Below, piece by piece: positions 17,360 through 26,186 of a DNA stretch of 64,000 nt. The stretch lies in the NCBI GenBank assembly GCA_000965745.1, contig CP009479.1, positions 1 through 64,000 of the forward strand, written 5' to 3'. The position numbers and the translations under genes are program-made. Source of the DNA: an uncultured archaeon (GTDB lineage Archaea; Thermoplasmatota; Thermoplasmata; Thermoplasmatales; Thermoplasmataceae). Positions within the stretch are counted from its first letter, which is position 1; each line of letters begins with the position of its first letter. The notes beneath the pieces are model-generated. The model did not search any database. It was not told the origin of the DNA and was given only the letters and a program-made list of their open reading frames with translations.

Positions 17360-17742
17360 TATACCCTCCGTCCTCTCCTTCCACCCTTCTTCTTTGTTCC
17401 ATCATGCGGGATGGGTGTTACTTCTTCTATTCTGACTATCTTGAATCCTGCTCTTGACAGAGCCCTGATGGCTGACTGAGCACCTGGGCCGGGTATCTTT
17501 GACCTGTTTCCTCCGGGGGCCCTGACCTTTATGATAAGGTCTGTTACTTCTCTTTCCCTGAGTTTCTCAGCGATAAGATCTGCAGCCTTCATTGCTGCGT
17601 ACGGGCTTGATTCGTCCCTGTCATTCTTGACTACCATTCCACCTGTTGCCTTGGCTATTGTCTCAGCGCCTGTTGGATCTGTAACCAGGATCATGGTGTT
17701 GTTCTGGGACGCATAAATATGTGCTATACCTGTTCTGTTCAT
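17359..17742 (-). CDS. rps11: 30S ribosomal protein uS11
   Basis: The 127-residue protein carries the family pattern [18 protein letters not shown] at the start and the end [18 protein letters not shown], which contacts the decoding-site platform of 16S rRNA. Its ATG overlaps the stop of uS4 and its stop touches rpoD, the usual archaeal order. Confidence 0.95.
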   Translation of the reverse strand: MNRTGIAHIYASQNNTMILVTDPTGAETIAKATGGMVVKNDRDESSPYAAMKAADLIAEKLREREVTDLIIKVRAPGGNRSKIPGPGAQSAIRALSRAGFKIVRIEEVTPIPHDGTKKKGGRRGRRV

Positions 17743-18350
17743 CGTCGTCTACCTTCCCTTCCTTTCTGCTCTGCTGCTGCCTGCTCTGCTCCTTCTTCAG
17801 GTTCCTCTTCAGCCTGTTTTTCACCGAGAATCACCTGTCTTATGGGGTGCAATTCATCCTGAAGGGGTGAGGCTGAATCATAAACAATGCTGTCCTCATG
17901 CTTTGCTTCTACAAGCAAGCTTGGAATTGTAGTTCTCCTGCCGTCCAGAGACACATGCCCATGTGTTATAAGCTGCCTGGCCTGCTTCTGTGTTGTTGCC
18001 AGGTTCTTTCTGAACACCACTGTCTGTAACCTTCTTTCCAGAACATCCTCAATAGTCAGGGAAAGTACATCATCAAGTGTTGCATTTTCTCCGAGCATGT
18101 TGTAGCGGCTCAGTCTCTTTATCATGTTCTGATACTGGACAGTAGCATTAGGGTCATTGTATCTGAGACGAGCCTGCAGGTCCCTTGCCTGCGTCCTGAA
18201 TGAATCTAAGACGGCTTGTCCCTTCCACAGCTCCCTTTTATTTTTCAACCCGTATTTTCTTACTATTTCTTTTTCAGCATCAATTCTGCCTTTTTCCCAC
18301 GGATGTCGCGGAGTAGAATATTTCTTGTGTGGAAAGCTCTGATCGCCCAT
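17739..18350 (-). CDS. rps4: 30S ribosomal protein uS4
   Basis: The 203-residue protein has the archaeal N-terminus ([21 protein letters not shown]) and an S4 RNA-binding domain at about 103-165 ([16 protein letters not shown], then [16 protein letters not shown]). The last 30 residues form a Glu/Ala-rich tail ending in a basic patch (GREGRRR), longer than in many archaea. It starts 17 bases after uS13 and overlaps uS11. Confidence 0.95.
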   Translation of the reverse strand: MGDQSFPHKKYSTPRHPWEKGRIDAEKEIVRKYGLKNKRELWKGQAVLDSFRTQARDLQARLRYNDPNATVQYQNMIKRLSRYNMLGENATLDDVLSLTIEDVLERRLQTVVFRKNLATTQKQARQLITHGHVSLDGRRTTIPSLLVEAKHEDSIVYDSASPLQDELHPIRQVILGEKQAEEEPEEGAEQAAAEQKGREGRRR

Positions 18351-18367
18351 TATTTCACCTCGATTGT

Positions 18368-18880
18368 TTACCTACCTTCTCTCTTTCTTACTACGCCAAC
18401 TGAAAGCCCATGCCTTCCGTTGGACCTGGTCCTCTGGCCCCTTACTTTCTGGCCCTTTTCATGCCTTATTCCCCTGTAGGAGCGCATTTTCTTCATGAAG
18501 TTGACATCGTCCTGGATCTGCATGTCAAGCTCGTTGCTCACGAGATTGTAATCCTCACCTGTGAACACGTCGTTTCTGTGGTTGAGCAACCACACGGGGA
18601 GGTCCTCGAATTCCCTTGATTCCACATAATTCTTCAAGGTTTCTATCTGTTCCTCAGACAGGTCCCCAAGCCTCTTGTCTTTTGGAAGATTTAGTTCTCC
18701 AACAATGATTCCTGCAAGCCTGTTGCCTACACCCTTCAGGTCAGCCAGTGCAAGAGGAACTTTTCTTTCACCGCTGAGATCCTTGTTCGCAATACGAACA
18801 ATGTACAGGAAGTCCTTATCTTCGACTGCTTCCTGCGTATCTTCCTTCTTCTTTCCTGAACTCTTTTTCTTTTCTGCCAT
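18368..18880 (-). CDS. rps13: 30S ribosomal protein uS13
   Basis: The 170-residue protein contains the uS13 core (VRIANKDLSGERKVPLAL, then GVGNRLAG) and the C-terminal basic region RGIRHEKGQKVRGQRTRSNG. The first 20 residues are a Lys/Glu-rich extension. It is the first gene of the ribosomal protein/RNA polymerase operon. An AT-rich, TATA-like TTATAAAAATA lies on the minus strand near 19005-19018, more than 100 bases upstream, which implies either a leader or a nearer promoter not recognised. Confidence 0.95.
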   Translation of the reverse strand: MAEKKKSSGKKKEDTQEAVEDKDFLYIVRIANKDLSGERKVPLALADLKGVGNRLAGIIVGELNLPKDKRLGDLSEEQIETLKNYVESREFEDLPVWLLNHRNDVFTGEDYNLVSNELDMQIQDDVNFMKKMRSYRGIRHEKGQKVRGQRTRSNGRHGLSVGVVRKREGR

Positions 18881-19061
18881 TAAATCATCCTGTGTACGTG
18901 ATATCCCCCTATTGCAACCTTATATTAAGATGCTTCCAAACGAAAGGTATGCTGCCTGTTTGCCCGTAGGCATTGCATGTGCAATGAAATCAGGGAGTCC
19001 TGAGTTATTTTTATAACATTATTAAACGTTTCTGAGTTGCAATTCACTGCAAACGGGAGTG

Positions 19062-19349
19062 TTACCTGTACAGGGTGAATAGCTTATGGTCGCCGGACGT
19101 GTCGAAAATTCCTAGCCTCGCACCCGAGTCTATCCATCCGTAAGAGTAATTCAGGGCTGCAAAAGCATTCAGCAGGTCGCCCTTTTCCAGAAAGTGCTTG
19201 GCGTCATTGAAGTAGCTGTTTATCATCTCAAGGCTGTCCCTGGCCAAACCTTCCAGGTAAGAATCCTCAGGCGCTATAACTTTTATTCTTGAAAGAGCCT
19301 TCTCTTCGATTTCCACGTACCTTCTAACTCTTTCCTCGAGTTCTTCCAT
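19062..19349 (-). CDS. DUF357 family archaeal protein
   Basis: The 95-residue helical protein matches the archaeal DUF357 family: YVEIEEKALSRIKV, then a middle SYFNDAKHFLEKGDLLNAFAAL helix pair and the ending NYSYGWIDSGARLGIF. The function of the family is not known to me; the helical hairpin resembles TPR- or HEPN-like folds. It is 43 bases downstream of the basic protein at 19393 and is probably co-transcribed with it. Confidence 0.75.
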   Translation of the reverse strand: MEELEERVRRYVEIEEKALSRIKVIAPEDSYLEGLARDSLEMINSYFNDAKHFLEKGDLLNAFAALNYSYGWIDSGARLGIFDTSGDHKLFTLYR

Positions 19350-19392
19350 ATTGGGAGCAGGACAATTGCTGTTAAAATTCTATCGAATGCAA

Positions 19393-19719
19393 TTACCTGT
19401 ACTTGCTGTAATCGTAGATCAGGTCCAGCAGTTTCTTCTGAGTCTGTGAGTCGATCTTCCCTTCTTCATATTTTTCGCCTATGAAGGATTTGGCCTCCTT
19501 TGTTCCCTGTCTTGAAACTATGGCATAAACGCTGCCACGAATCGCCCCTTTTGTGCTTTCCGGGAGGTCTTCAACGGCTCTGCCGAGCATGTAATTGAAT
19601 TCGTCACTCTTCCTCATGTCGAGCCTTTTGGCCCTGCCTCTCTGTTTCTCTTCCCTTACGTTTCGCATCTGGTTCTTGATGCTGTTCTTACCTCTTGGTC
19701 CTCTTTTTCGCCTATTCAT
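19393..19719 (-). CDS. Small basic protein, hypothetical
   Basis: The first 35 residues are strongly basic (MNRRKRGPRGKNSIKNQMRN, then REEKQRGRAKRLDMRK), followed by a helical acidic/basic part. It looks like a nucleic-acid or ribosome-associated protein but no family is recognised. A TATA-like GATATAAATAG at 19747-19757 on the minus strand is about 33 bases from the ATG. It precedes the DUF357 gene. Confidence 0.6.
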   Translation of the reverse strand: MNRRKRGPRGKNSIKNQMRNVREEKQRGRAKRLDMRKSDEFNYMLGRAVEDLPESTKGAIRGSVYAIVSRQGTKEAKSFIGEKYEEGKIDSQTQKKLLDLIYDYSKYR

Positions 19720-19808
19720 GTAGGATTTTAAGAGTATGAGAGGCTATTTATATCTTTTGATGCTGATTTTTTCAGGGTTCCCAAAAATTCGCGACGAGAG
19801 GTGGAGGT

Positions 19809-20873
19809 TTAGTTCCGATTGTCGGATACCATAACCCTGACATAAATATGCCACATATGTGGGGCAAACGACTTGACAGTTTTCTGCTCAAGAACTGCTC
19901 CTTTCCACCCATGCATACCTATCCGCCTGTATAGGGCGTACTTGTAGACGGCAAGCATGTCAGAGGAAACTGTGTCATGGAGCAGTATAATTCCTCCTGG
20001 CCTGATTCTTCGGAGAGCATGCGGCAGGTACGAAAATGAAAGGAAGTTGCCCATTATGATTGCATCAGCCTTTATTTCCGGAGATACCATTCGGCTGTCC
20101 CCCAGGTGTGGCTGTATAACATCACCCAGCTTGTTTGCAGCAATGTTCCGCACAAGGTATCCGTAAGACGTTGGGTTTATCTCGCAGGCATGAACCCTTG
20201 CCGGCCTGGAGTACCTTGCAATGCCAAGGGAGAAATAACCTATTCCGGCGAACATGTCAATAACAGTTTTCCCATCCAGGTCCATTTCCCTCACAGATGT
20301 CCTGATGTTTACGTTTCCGGGAGAAAACATTATTTTAGCTGGATCGAAGTTGAACCTTATTCCATTCTCCGTGTGGGCAACATCACCTCCGGGGCCGTAA
20401 ACAAGTTCCACTTCAGGTTCCCTGAACTGCCCTCGTACCCTTCCGGTTATATTGTATACTGAACTCGACCGCAGTACAGCAGCGTATACGGAAGCAAATT
20501 CGTGCCTCGCGCCTTCATCCATTTCCGGTAGCCTGATCAGCACCGATGAGCCGAACCTTGTCCACTTTTCTGGTGCCCCATCAGTGGCCAAGCCTCTGGC
20601 CTCGAGTTCACGCTTGATTCTTGACTGCGGAGAGGAATGAAAGAACCGTTTTTCGAACTCCTCCTCAGAGAGGCTCATATTGCCGGAAATATCTGATCCG
20701 TCCCTGACGGGTATGAACACCCGGCCATCCATGGACTTGATCCTGAGTGATTCGTCAACTTTCCTCCTTCTAAGAAGTTCGGCAAGCACATCGCGCGCAT
20801 TGGCTCTGTCGGTCACTACAGCCCGCTTCCTCAATGATACCGGATTTTTATTTTGTATAAATACAGAAGGCAT
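19809..20873 (-). CDS. taw2: tRNA(Phe) wyosine aminocarboxypropyltransferase, Taw2-like
   Basis: The 354-residue protein is a class I SAM-dependent enzyme of the Trm5/TYW2 group. DMFAGIGYF (residues 206-214) binds SAM and E231 follows in HACEINP. Where the Trm5 methyltransferases have an N-(L/P)-P catalytic motif, this protein has IIMGNFLSFSYLPHAL (274-277 MGNF), the TYW2-like pattern, so aminocarboxypropyl transfer to the tricyclic base at tRNA-Phe position 37 is favoured over m1G37 methylation. It diverges from hemL across 36 bases. Confidence 0.72.
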   Translation of the reverse strand: MPSVFIQNKNPVSLRKRAVVTDRANARDVLAELLRRRKVDESLRIKSMDGRVFIPVRDGSDISGNMSLSEEEFEKRFFHSSPQSRIKRELEARGLATDGAPEKWTRFGSSVLIRLPEMDEGARHEFASVYAAVLRSSSVYNITGRVRGQFREPEVELVYGPGGDVAHTENGIRFNFDPAKIMFSPGNVNIRTSVREMDLDGKTVIDMFAGIGYFSLGIARYSRPARVHACEINPTSYGYLVRNIAANKLGDVIQPHLGDSRMVSPEIKADAIIMGNFLSFSYLPHALRRIRPGGIILLHDTVSSDMLAVYKYALYRRIGMHGWKGAVLEQKTVKSFAPHMWHIYVRVMVSDNRN

Positions 20874-20876
20874 CCC

Positions 20877-20888
20877 AAATAAATAAAT
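20877..20888 (+). promoter_or_regulatory. TATA-like box of hemL
   Basis: The AT run AAATAAATAAAT is centred about 26 bases before ATG 20910 and supports that start instead of the in-frame TTG at 20895. Confidence 0.45.
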
Positions 20889-20909
20889 TGCAACTTGGAA
20901 TCACCAAGA

Positions 20910-22166
20910 ATGAGTTCCTCGGTTCTCTTTGATGAATCACAGAGATATTTCCCGGGTGGCGTCAATTCTCCCGTAAGATATTACAGGCCGAATCCTGTTT
21001 TCATAAAGAAGGGGAAAGGTTCCAGGATATTCGATGCCGATGGAAAACAGTACATAGATTACTGCCTCGGATATGGCCCCATGATCCTTGGCCATGCCAA
21101 TGAAAAGTTCAGCGAATCCTTGAAGGCAAGGATTGAGGATGGAATCCTTTTTGGGTCTCCGACAGAGGAGGAGAATATTCTCGCATCGAAGATAAGAGAA
21201 GCCATCCCGTCTGTTGAGAAAATGCGTTTCACCAATTCAGGCACGGAGGCAACTATGCATGCTATAAGGCTTGCCAGGGCCCATACGAAGAGAAAGATAA
21301 TCCTCAAGATGGAGGGTGGATACCACGGGGCACACGATTATTCACTCATAAAGGCAGGAAGCGGGTCTCTCACATTTGGGACGCCGTCTTCGCCCGGAGT
21401 GCCGGAAGAAATATCCAGAACGGTTGTCCTCGGCGAGTACAACAATATTGACAGCATAAGGAAGATATTCTCTGAGATGGGAGACCAAATTGCGGCCGTC
21501 ATAACAGAACCTGTAATGGGGAACGTTGGTGTTGTTCCCCCCAAAGAGGGTTTTCTCCAAGAGCTGAGGGAAATCTGTGACAGAAATTCGTCCTTGCTGA
21601 TATTGGACGAAGTAATCACAGGATTCCGCTTCGGGTATCATGGATACCAGGACCTTGCCAACCTCAAGCCAGATCTCACCACCCTGGGGAAGATAATAGG
21701 AGGGGGCCTCCCCATAGGGCTGTTCGGGGGAAGGGCAGACATAATGGATGAGATATCCCCATCAGGAAAGGTGTATGAAGCGGGTACATTCTCAGGGAAC
21801 CCTGTAAGTGTCTCGGGTGGAATTGCCACCCTGGATGTCCTGCGAAACAGCGACTACAGCCACCTGACAGGTTTGACAGAAAAGCTGGCAGCAGGCATTT
21901 CCGACATAGCAGAGCGGGCCGGAGAGGATGTGCAGATAAACCAGATCGGCCCAATGTTCCAGGTGTTTTTCAACAGCAGAAAAGTCAGCAAGTATGCGGA
22001 CGCCATTTCAAGCAATTCGGAAAGGTTTTTTGAAATCTTCACCAGGGCGCTCCAGGAAGGTATTTACATGCCTCCAAGCCAGTTTGAGACTAATTTCCTG
22101 AGTTTTGCCCATTCGGAATCAGACATAGAGGAAACAATCTCTGCTTTCGAGCAGATCTGGAACTAG
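20910..22166 (+). CDS. hemL: Glutamate-1-semialdehyde 2,1-aminomutase
   Basis: The 418-residue class III aminotransferase has FPGGVNSPVRYY near the start, RFTNSGTEATMHAIRLAR, EGGYHGAHD, LDEVITGFRF, and the PLP lysine in TTLGKIIGGGLPIG, followed by YEAGTFSGNPVS. All are hallmarks of HemL, which makes 5-aminolevulinate from glutamate-1-semialdehyde. It is the first gene of hemL-hemC-hemD, with one base between its stop and the hemC ATG. hemA and hemB are not in the window. Confidence 0.94.
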   Translation: MSSSVLFDESQRYFPGGVNSPVRYYRPNPVFIKKGKGSRIFDADGKQYIDYCLGYGPMILGHANEKFSESLKARIEDGILFGSPTEEENILASKIREAIPSVEKMRFTNSGTEATMHAIRLARAHTKRKIILKMEGGYHGAHDYSLIKAGSGSLTFGTPSSPGVPEEISRTVVLGEYNNIDSIRKIFSEMGDQIAAVITEPVMGNVGVVPPKEGFLQELREICDRNSSLLILDEVITGFRFGYHGYQDLANLKPDLTTLGKIIGGGLPIGLFGGRADIMDEISPSGKVYEAGTFSGNPVSVSGGIATLDVLRNSDYSHLTGLTEKLAAGISDIAERAGEDVQINQIGPMFQVFFNSRKVSKYADAISSNSERFFEIFTRALQEGIYMPPSQFETNFLSFAHSESDIEETISAFEQIWN

Positions 22167-22167
22167 T

Positions 22168-23070
22168 ATGTCAACGTGGCTCAGGATTGGGACCAGAGGG
22201 AGCAAGCTTGCCCTGATCCAGGCGGGGCAGTTAAAGACAGCACTCGAATCCACCGGAGTTCAGACAGAAATTATAACCCACACTACCAGCGGTGACCGGG
22301 ACACGGAGTCACCGATTTACAGAATGAGCAAGGTGGGTGTTTTTGTTGAGGAACTTAACAGCCTTGTTGAAAGAGGCGATTTCGACATAGCAGTCCACAG
22401 CGCAAAGGATATCCCGTCTGCCATTCCTGATTCCCTCGAGGTTGCCGCCGTCCTCCCCAGAGCTTCCTTCAACGACGTGCTGGTTGCAGACTCTTCCCTT
22501 GAGTCGCTGGAGAAGGGTTCCGTAATAGGCACCTCAAGCAAGCGCAGGATTTCTGAGCTCAGGGCTCTGCGCAATGATCTCGTTGTAAAGGACATAAGGG
22601 GAAACATCGGAACAAGAATTGGTAAACTGAAGAGCGGGGAATATAACGGCATAATTCTGGCTAAGGCTGCCCTCGAGAGGATGGGCGAGGATGTAAAGCT
22701 TAAGCACTACACCCTCAGTGAGAAGGATTTTGTTCCCGCCCCTAACCAGGGGATCATTGCAGTGGTGTCAAGAAAGGGCTCGAAAGAGTCGGAGATAGTG
22801 AGGCGAGTAAACCACACCCCCACCTACACTTCGTTCACTTTTGAAAGAGAACTCGTGTCAGAGCTCAGGCTGGGCTGCTCAATGCCTGCAGGCATCCTCT
22901 GCGTGGAGGATAGTGGTGTTTACAGACTAACTGCAAGGTTTTATTCACTCCTGTCTGATGAGTACAGGGAGTATCTAAGGGACGTCAACTCTGTTGCAGA
23001 GGTTGGAATTCTTGCAGAGGAGATCAGGGATACGCTGCCGAAGAGGTTCGGCTATGGGTTTGGTGTCTAG
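22168..23070 (+). CDS. hemC: Porphobilinogen deaminase (hydroxymethylbilane synthase)
   Basis: The 300-residue protein has RIGTRGSKLALIQAGQL at the start, the DIAVHSAKDIPS loop with the catalytic aspartate, IGTSSKRRISELRA, and the dipyrromethane-cofactor cysteine in RLGCSMPAG. It polymerises four porphobilinogens into hydroxymethylbilane. It is packed between hemL and hemD. Confidence 0.95.
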   Translation: MSTWLRIGTRGSKLALIQAGQLKTALESTGVQTEIITHTTSGDRDTESPIYRMSKVGVFVEELNSLVERGDFDIAVHSAKDIPSAIPDSLEVAAVLPRASFNDVLVADSSLESLEKGSVIGTSSKRRISELRALRNDLVVKDIRGNIGTRIGKLKSGEYNGIILAKAALERMGEDVKLKHYTLSEKDFVPAPNQGIIAVVSRKGSKESEIVRRVNHTPTYTSFTFERELVSELRLGCSMPAGILCVEDSGVYRLTARFYSLLSDEYREYLRDVNSVAEVGILAEEIRDTLPKRFGYGFGV

Positions 23071-23072
23071 AA

Positions 23073-23801
23073 TTGGAAGAAAGGAAGTTCATAATCTCAA
23101 CAAGGCCTGCAGGGAAGTTTTCCGAGCCCGAAACCGGATGCTGCTTTGATCTGGTAAATGCTCCATTGACAGAGATCTCGGAAGTGCCCTTTACCGATGA
23201 TCAGGTCAAGGCGATCGACGAGTTCGACCCTGATTGTGTTGTCTTCACAAGCGAGAAGGGAGCTGCCCTTTTTTTCTCTGAAATTGATCCGCATCTTTCA
23301 GGGCGGCCAAGAAATTACTACGGAATCGGCCCTTCTACCTGCAGGGAAGTCATGGAGAATGGCCTGAGCTGCAAGTTCCCGGAAGTCAGAACTTCAGAAG
23401 GCCTTGCAAATTTTCTCGCCAGGAATGAGAGAAATTCAAAACTCCTCCTTTTCCGGAGTTCAAGGGCTAACAGCGTTCTTGACGAAATTCTGGACAGAGA
23501 GAAAATAGAGTTTCAGAACATAACAGCGTATAATGTATCACAAATCAAGAGCAAAGAGATAATGAGAGCTACGGAGCCTGATTGTTTCGGTGTGATATTC
23601 ACTTCTTCGATGGAGGTGGAATCTTTTGTCGGTAACCTTGGAGACAAAGTTCTGGAAATCGCACCGGGAATCAAGCTGTTTTCAATTGGCGAGCCAACTT
23701 CGGAGACCCTGAAGAAGCATTCTCTTGCTGTTTCAGAACCGATTGGAAACTCCGACTTTGATGATCTTTTTGAAGAAATTTGCAGCCTTTACTGTTCCTG
23801 A
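23073..23801 (+). CDS. hemD: Uroporphyrinogen-III synthase
   Basis: The 242-residue protein is weakly conserved, as usual for HemD, but shows VVFTSEKGAALFF, YYGIGPSTCREVMENG, GVIFTSSMEVESFV and FSIGEPTSETLKKH in the expected two-domain order. It closes the linear bilane into uroporphyrinogen III. The start is a TTG two bases after the hemC stop. Position directly after hemC supports the call. The pathway then leads to siroheme or heme. Confidence 0.85.
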   Translation: MEERKFIISTRPAGKFSEPETGCCFDLVNAPLTEISEVPFTDDQVKAIDEFDPDCVVFTSEKGAALFFSEIDPHLSGRPRNYYGIGPSTCREVMENGLSCKFPEVRTSEGLANFLARNERNSKLLLFRSSRANSVLDEILDREKIEFQNITAYNVSQIKSKEIMRATEPDCFGVIFTSSMEVESFVGNLGDKVLEIAPGIKLFSIGEPTSETLKKHSLAVSEPIGNSDFDDLFEEICSLYCS

Positions 23802-23812
23802 AAAACTGGAGA

Positions 23813-23887
23813 TAGCGGGGAATGGATTTGAACCATTGATCTGCGGGTTATGAGCCCGCCGGGATCTCCTAGCTACCCCACCCCGCT
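23813..23887 (-). tRNA. Initiator tRNA-Met (CAT)
   Basis: On the minus strand the sequence begins AGCGGGGTGGGGTAGC and ends in GGTTCAAATCC...CCCCGCT plus discriminator A. The acceptor stem starts with an A-U pair, and the anticodon stem reads GCGGG-CTCATAA-CCCGC, giving the three consecutive G-C pairs and CAT anticodon of an initiator. CCA is not encoded. A TATA-like AATATTATATT (23911-23921) about 29 bases upstream indicates its own promoter. It follows the Dim2-like gene. Confidence 0.95.
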
Positions 23888-23940
23888 TCGACTACGTTAT
23901 TATAACTCACAATATAATATTTGCCGAGGTTTGTGGGTTA

Positions 23941-24522
23941 TCATCCAAAGGTTTCTTCAATTTTTTTGAACCTGATCTCCCTTGACAGGTGCTCGAGATA
24001 CTTGTATACAGTCTTATGCTTGCTGCCATTCAAAAGCTTCATTATGGCTTCTTTGGAGTAATTAATCGACAGGTAGTCTCCGATTATGGAGACCGTATCA
24101 CCGTATACGGAGACGTAAGTTGACGTCAGTTCCTCGATTATCTTCCTTGTCCTCCCTTCCCTGCCTATGACTCTTCCTCTTACCTGGGTGATTCTCCTGG
24201 ACCCTGACTTGGCAAATTCCCTCAGCGGGATAACGATAAGCTGAAAACCATCATTGTAAAGATATTGCGCACGCTCCGGGCTGAACCCGCGCCCAATGGC
24301 CTGTACAACACCGACTGTAACCGATGCGAGAATTGGGTCTCCTGTCTGGATGATTTTTACTTCTCCAGTCTCGGAATCGATGTTGAGCCATACGTTTCCG
24401 AGCTTCTCTATCTTCTTCTTGGTTGTACCTTCACGGCCAATAAGGACCGGAACCCTTTCAACGGGTATTTTAATGTCTCCTACTCCAACAAATTCCATAT
24501 CAATTGTATCCTCCACTACCAT
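23941..24522 (-). CDS. KH-domain RNA-binding protein, Dim2/Pno1-like
   Basis: The 193-residue protein has two KH domains, each with a G-x-x-G loop: IGREGTTKKKIE (residues 28-39) and VIGREGRTRKIIEEL (around 117-131). It matches archaeal Dim2/Pno1 (Krr1-like) proteins, which act in small-subunit rRNA maturation and contact the 3' end of 16S rRNA and aIF2alpha. Neighbouring Rio1 and aIF1A act in the same process. It lies 88 bases downstream of rio1. Confidence 0.88.
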   Translation of the reverse strand: MVVEDTIDMEFVGVGDIKIPVERVPVLIGREGTTKKKIEKLGNVWLNIDSETGEVKIIQTGDPILASVTVGVVQAIGRGFSPERAQYLYNDGFQLIVIPLREFAKSGSRRITQVRGRVIGREGRTRKIIEELTSTYVSVYGDTVSIIGDYLSINYSKEAIMKLLNGSKHKTVYKYLEHLSREIRFKKIEETFG

Positions 24523-24610
24523 GAGGTTGCTGCCCCGCCGTGGATTTATACGTGCTGATATATTACATTTTGAATTTAAGCTTTACCGATGCGACAGTGG
24601 GAAAACCGAC

Positions 24611-25366
24611 CTATCCGGAGATAATGTAGGAAAGCACCTTTTCCGGATCGCATGGAATATCCCTTCTCGAGAAAAATCTGCATATGTTTGCCACATCACG
24701 TTCAAGGAAGAAACCAGCCATCCTGTGCTCGGTTGTGACACCCTGGGCGACATCAATGAAATAGGCTTTTTTCCTGTGTATTAGAATATTATACTCGCTG
24801 AGGTCTGCATGCACAATTTTAGAGTCCCTGTACATCATTTTCATCTCCTCGATAACCTGGCTGAAAATAGGCTGCAGGTCTCCGTGATATTCTCTGAGGC
24901 TGACCGCAGGCTTCCTCTGGTCCCCGAGGTATGACATGAGGAGCAGGTTCTTGTGAAACGCTATTGGCTTAGGGCAATGAACTCCGGATTTCTGAAGTTC
25001 ATGGAGATTTGTGAATTCCTTCTTGGCCCAGAGGTACACTAGTTTCGATCTTGATCTGCTCTCCTTGTGGAACCTGTAGTCCCCTTCTATGTATTTGCCT
25101 ATGTTTGAAAACCTCAGGGTGGACATCTTGTATATCTTGACAACAACGGGCTTCTTGTTCCTGTATGCCTTGAATACAACCGACTCCTTGCCTGAGGAGA
25201 TCGGGAAATCAATGTAATCAATAGACTGCTTGCCCATCATCTCGTACAGGGCTTTTAACGTCCTTTCATCAAATACTAGATCAGAAGTCTTCCTGTCGAC
25301 GTTGAGGCGGTTTAGAAATTCACCTGATTCAATAAGGGTCTTGAGGGCTGACTTTTCAGAATCCAT
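24611..25366 (-). CDS. rio1: Rio1-family atypical serine kinase
   Basis: The 251-residue protein has the RIO kinase features: a glycine-loop substitute SSGKESVVFKAY, the ATP-binding lysine in VVVKIYKM, the catalytic loop VHADLSEYNILIH and the metal-binding YFIDVAQGV. Rio1 kinases act in late 40S/30S maturation. It starts two bases after the aIF1A gene, and the KH-domain gene follows. Confidence 0.93.
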   Translation of the reverse strand: MDSEKSALKTLIESGEFLNRLNVDRKTSDLVFDERTLKALYEMMGKQSIDYIDFPISSGKESVVFKAYRNKKPVVVKIYKMSTLRFSNIGKYIEGDYRFHKESRSRSKLVYLWAKKEFTNLHELQKSGVHCPKPIAFHKNLLLMSYLGDQRKPAVSLREYHGDLQPIFSQVIEEMKMMYRDSKIVHADLSEYNILIHRKKAYFIDVAQGVTTEHRMAGFFLERDVANICRFFSRRDIPCDPEKVLSYIISG

Positions 25367-25368
25367 TC

Positions 25369-25719
25369 CTACTTGAATATATTAATAACTTCGGGTAAAA
25401 GATTGTTTCTACTCAGGTAGTTTGCCTGAGTCTGTGTGTACCTGTATACCACGTCTGCTTTTTCGCTCTGGAATTCCCATGGTTTCACAATAACAAGATC
25501 GTGTTCCCTTATCCACATCCTCTTCTTCATTTTTCCCGGTATTCGTGCGTTCCTGGTATAGCCGTCCTCGCACATTACGGTCAGCCTTGAAGCGCCTGAC
25601 AGTTTTTCAACTATTCCAAACATCTCTCCTTTTCGTTTGTTGGGGAGGATAACTCTGACTACCTGTTCATCTCCTTGCTGCGCATTGCGATGGGCTCCGC
25701 GATTCTGTCCAGGCATCAT
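25369..25719 (-). CDS. eif1A: Translation initiation factor aIF1A
   Basis: The 116-residue protein is an S1/OB-fold initiation factor: VRVILPNKRKGEMFGIVEKL, then GKMKKRMWIREHDLVIVKPWEFQ. It binds the A site of the small subunit and helps start-codon selection. The ATG at 25719 lies 24 bases after a TATA-like TTATATTTA (25739-25747), so the first gene of this operon is probably leaderless. Met codons 1 and 2 are adjacent; either could be used. Confidence 0.94.
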   Translation of the reverse strand: MMPGQNRGAHRNAQQGDEQVVRVILPNKRKGEMFGIVEKLSGASRLTVMCEDGYTRNARIPGKMKKRMWIREHDLVIVKPWEFQSEKADVVYRYTQTQANYLSRNNLLPEVINIFK

Positions 25720-25738
25720 AGGGAGAATAAGGACACGC

Positions 25739-25747
25739 TAAATATAA
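25739..25747 (-). promoter_or_regulatory. TATA box of the aIF1A-Rio1-Dim2 operon
   Basis: On the minus strand TTATATTTA is centred 24 bases before the aIF1A start codon, the spacing expected for a leaderless transcript. Confidence 0.5.
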
Positions 25748-25749
25748 CT

Positions 25750-26186
25750 TCCGACTGTTTTGCTGCACTTTCTGCACAACTAATCCCCGGATCATACGAT
25801 GAATTCTTCTGATCCAGAAACTGGCAAAAAATTGTTTTTCCGGTATTAAAGAACCTCTACTCAAAATGTTAATAATACCATGACTTAAATTAAATTTCAC
25901 ACGCATTGATGCGTCCCAACAACGCCCTGACACCAGCAGAAATGGATTGGCGTCTTAAATTTCTGGCTATGCAGTTTCAGCGATTACTTGGGCGCATAGT
26001 ATTATGAGGATTTTCAAGTGCGATTGTAATGAATGAACAGGGTCAATATCTTAAAGTTATTATGTATGAATATGATGCAAAAATCAGCTGAAAAACGCTT
26101 TTTTAACACGTTAAGTGTATAAACCACCGATTCAATAAAATATGTATGTACAAAAATTTAAATATATCATATCAGTGAAATCTCGC
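25750..26186 (+). other. Non-coding interval between divergent operons
   Basis: About 440 AT-rich bases between the aIF1A promoter and the permease. No gene is supported. Its right end holds the TATA-like TTTAAATATA at 26157-26166, centred 25 bases before the permease ATG at 26187. Inverted-repeat-like runs are short and not convincing as operators. Confidence 0.5.
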
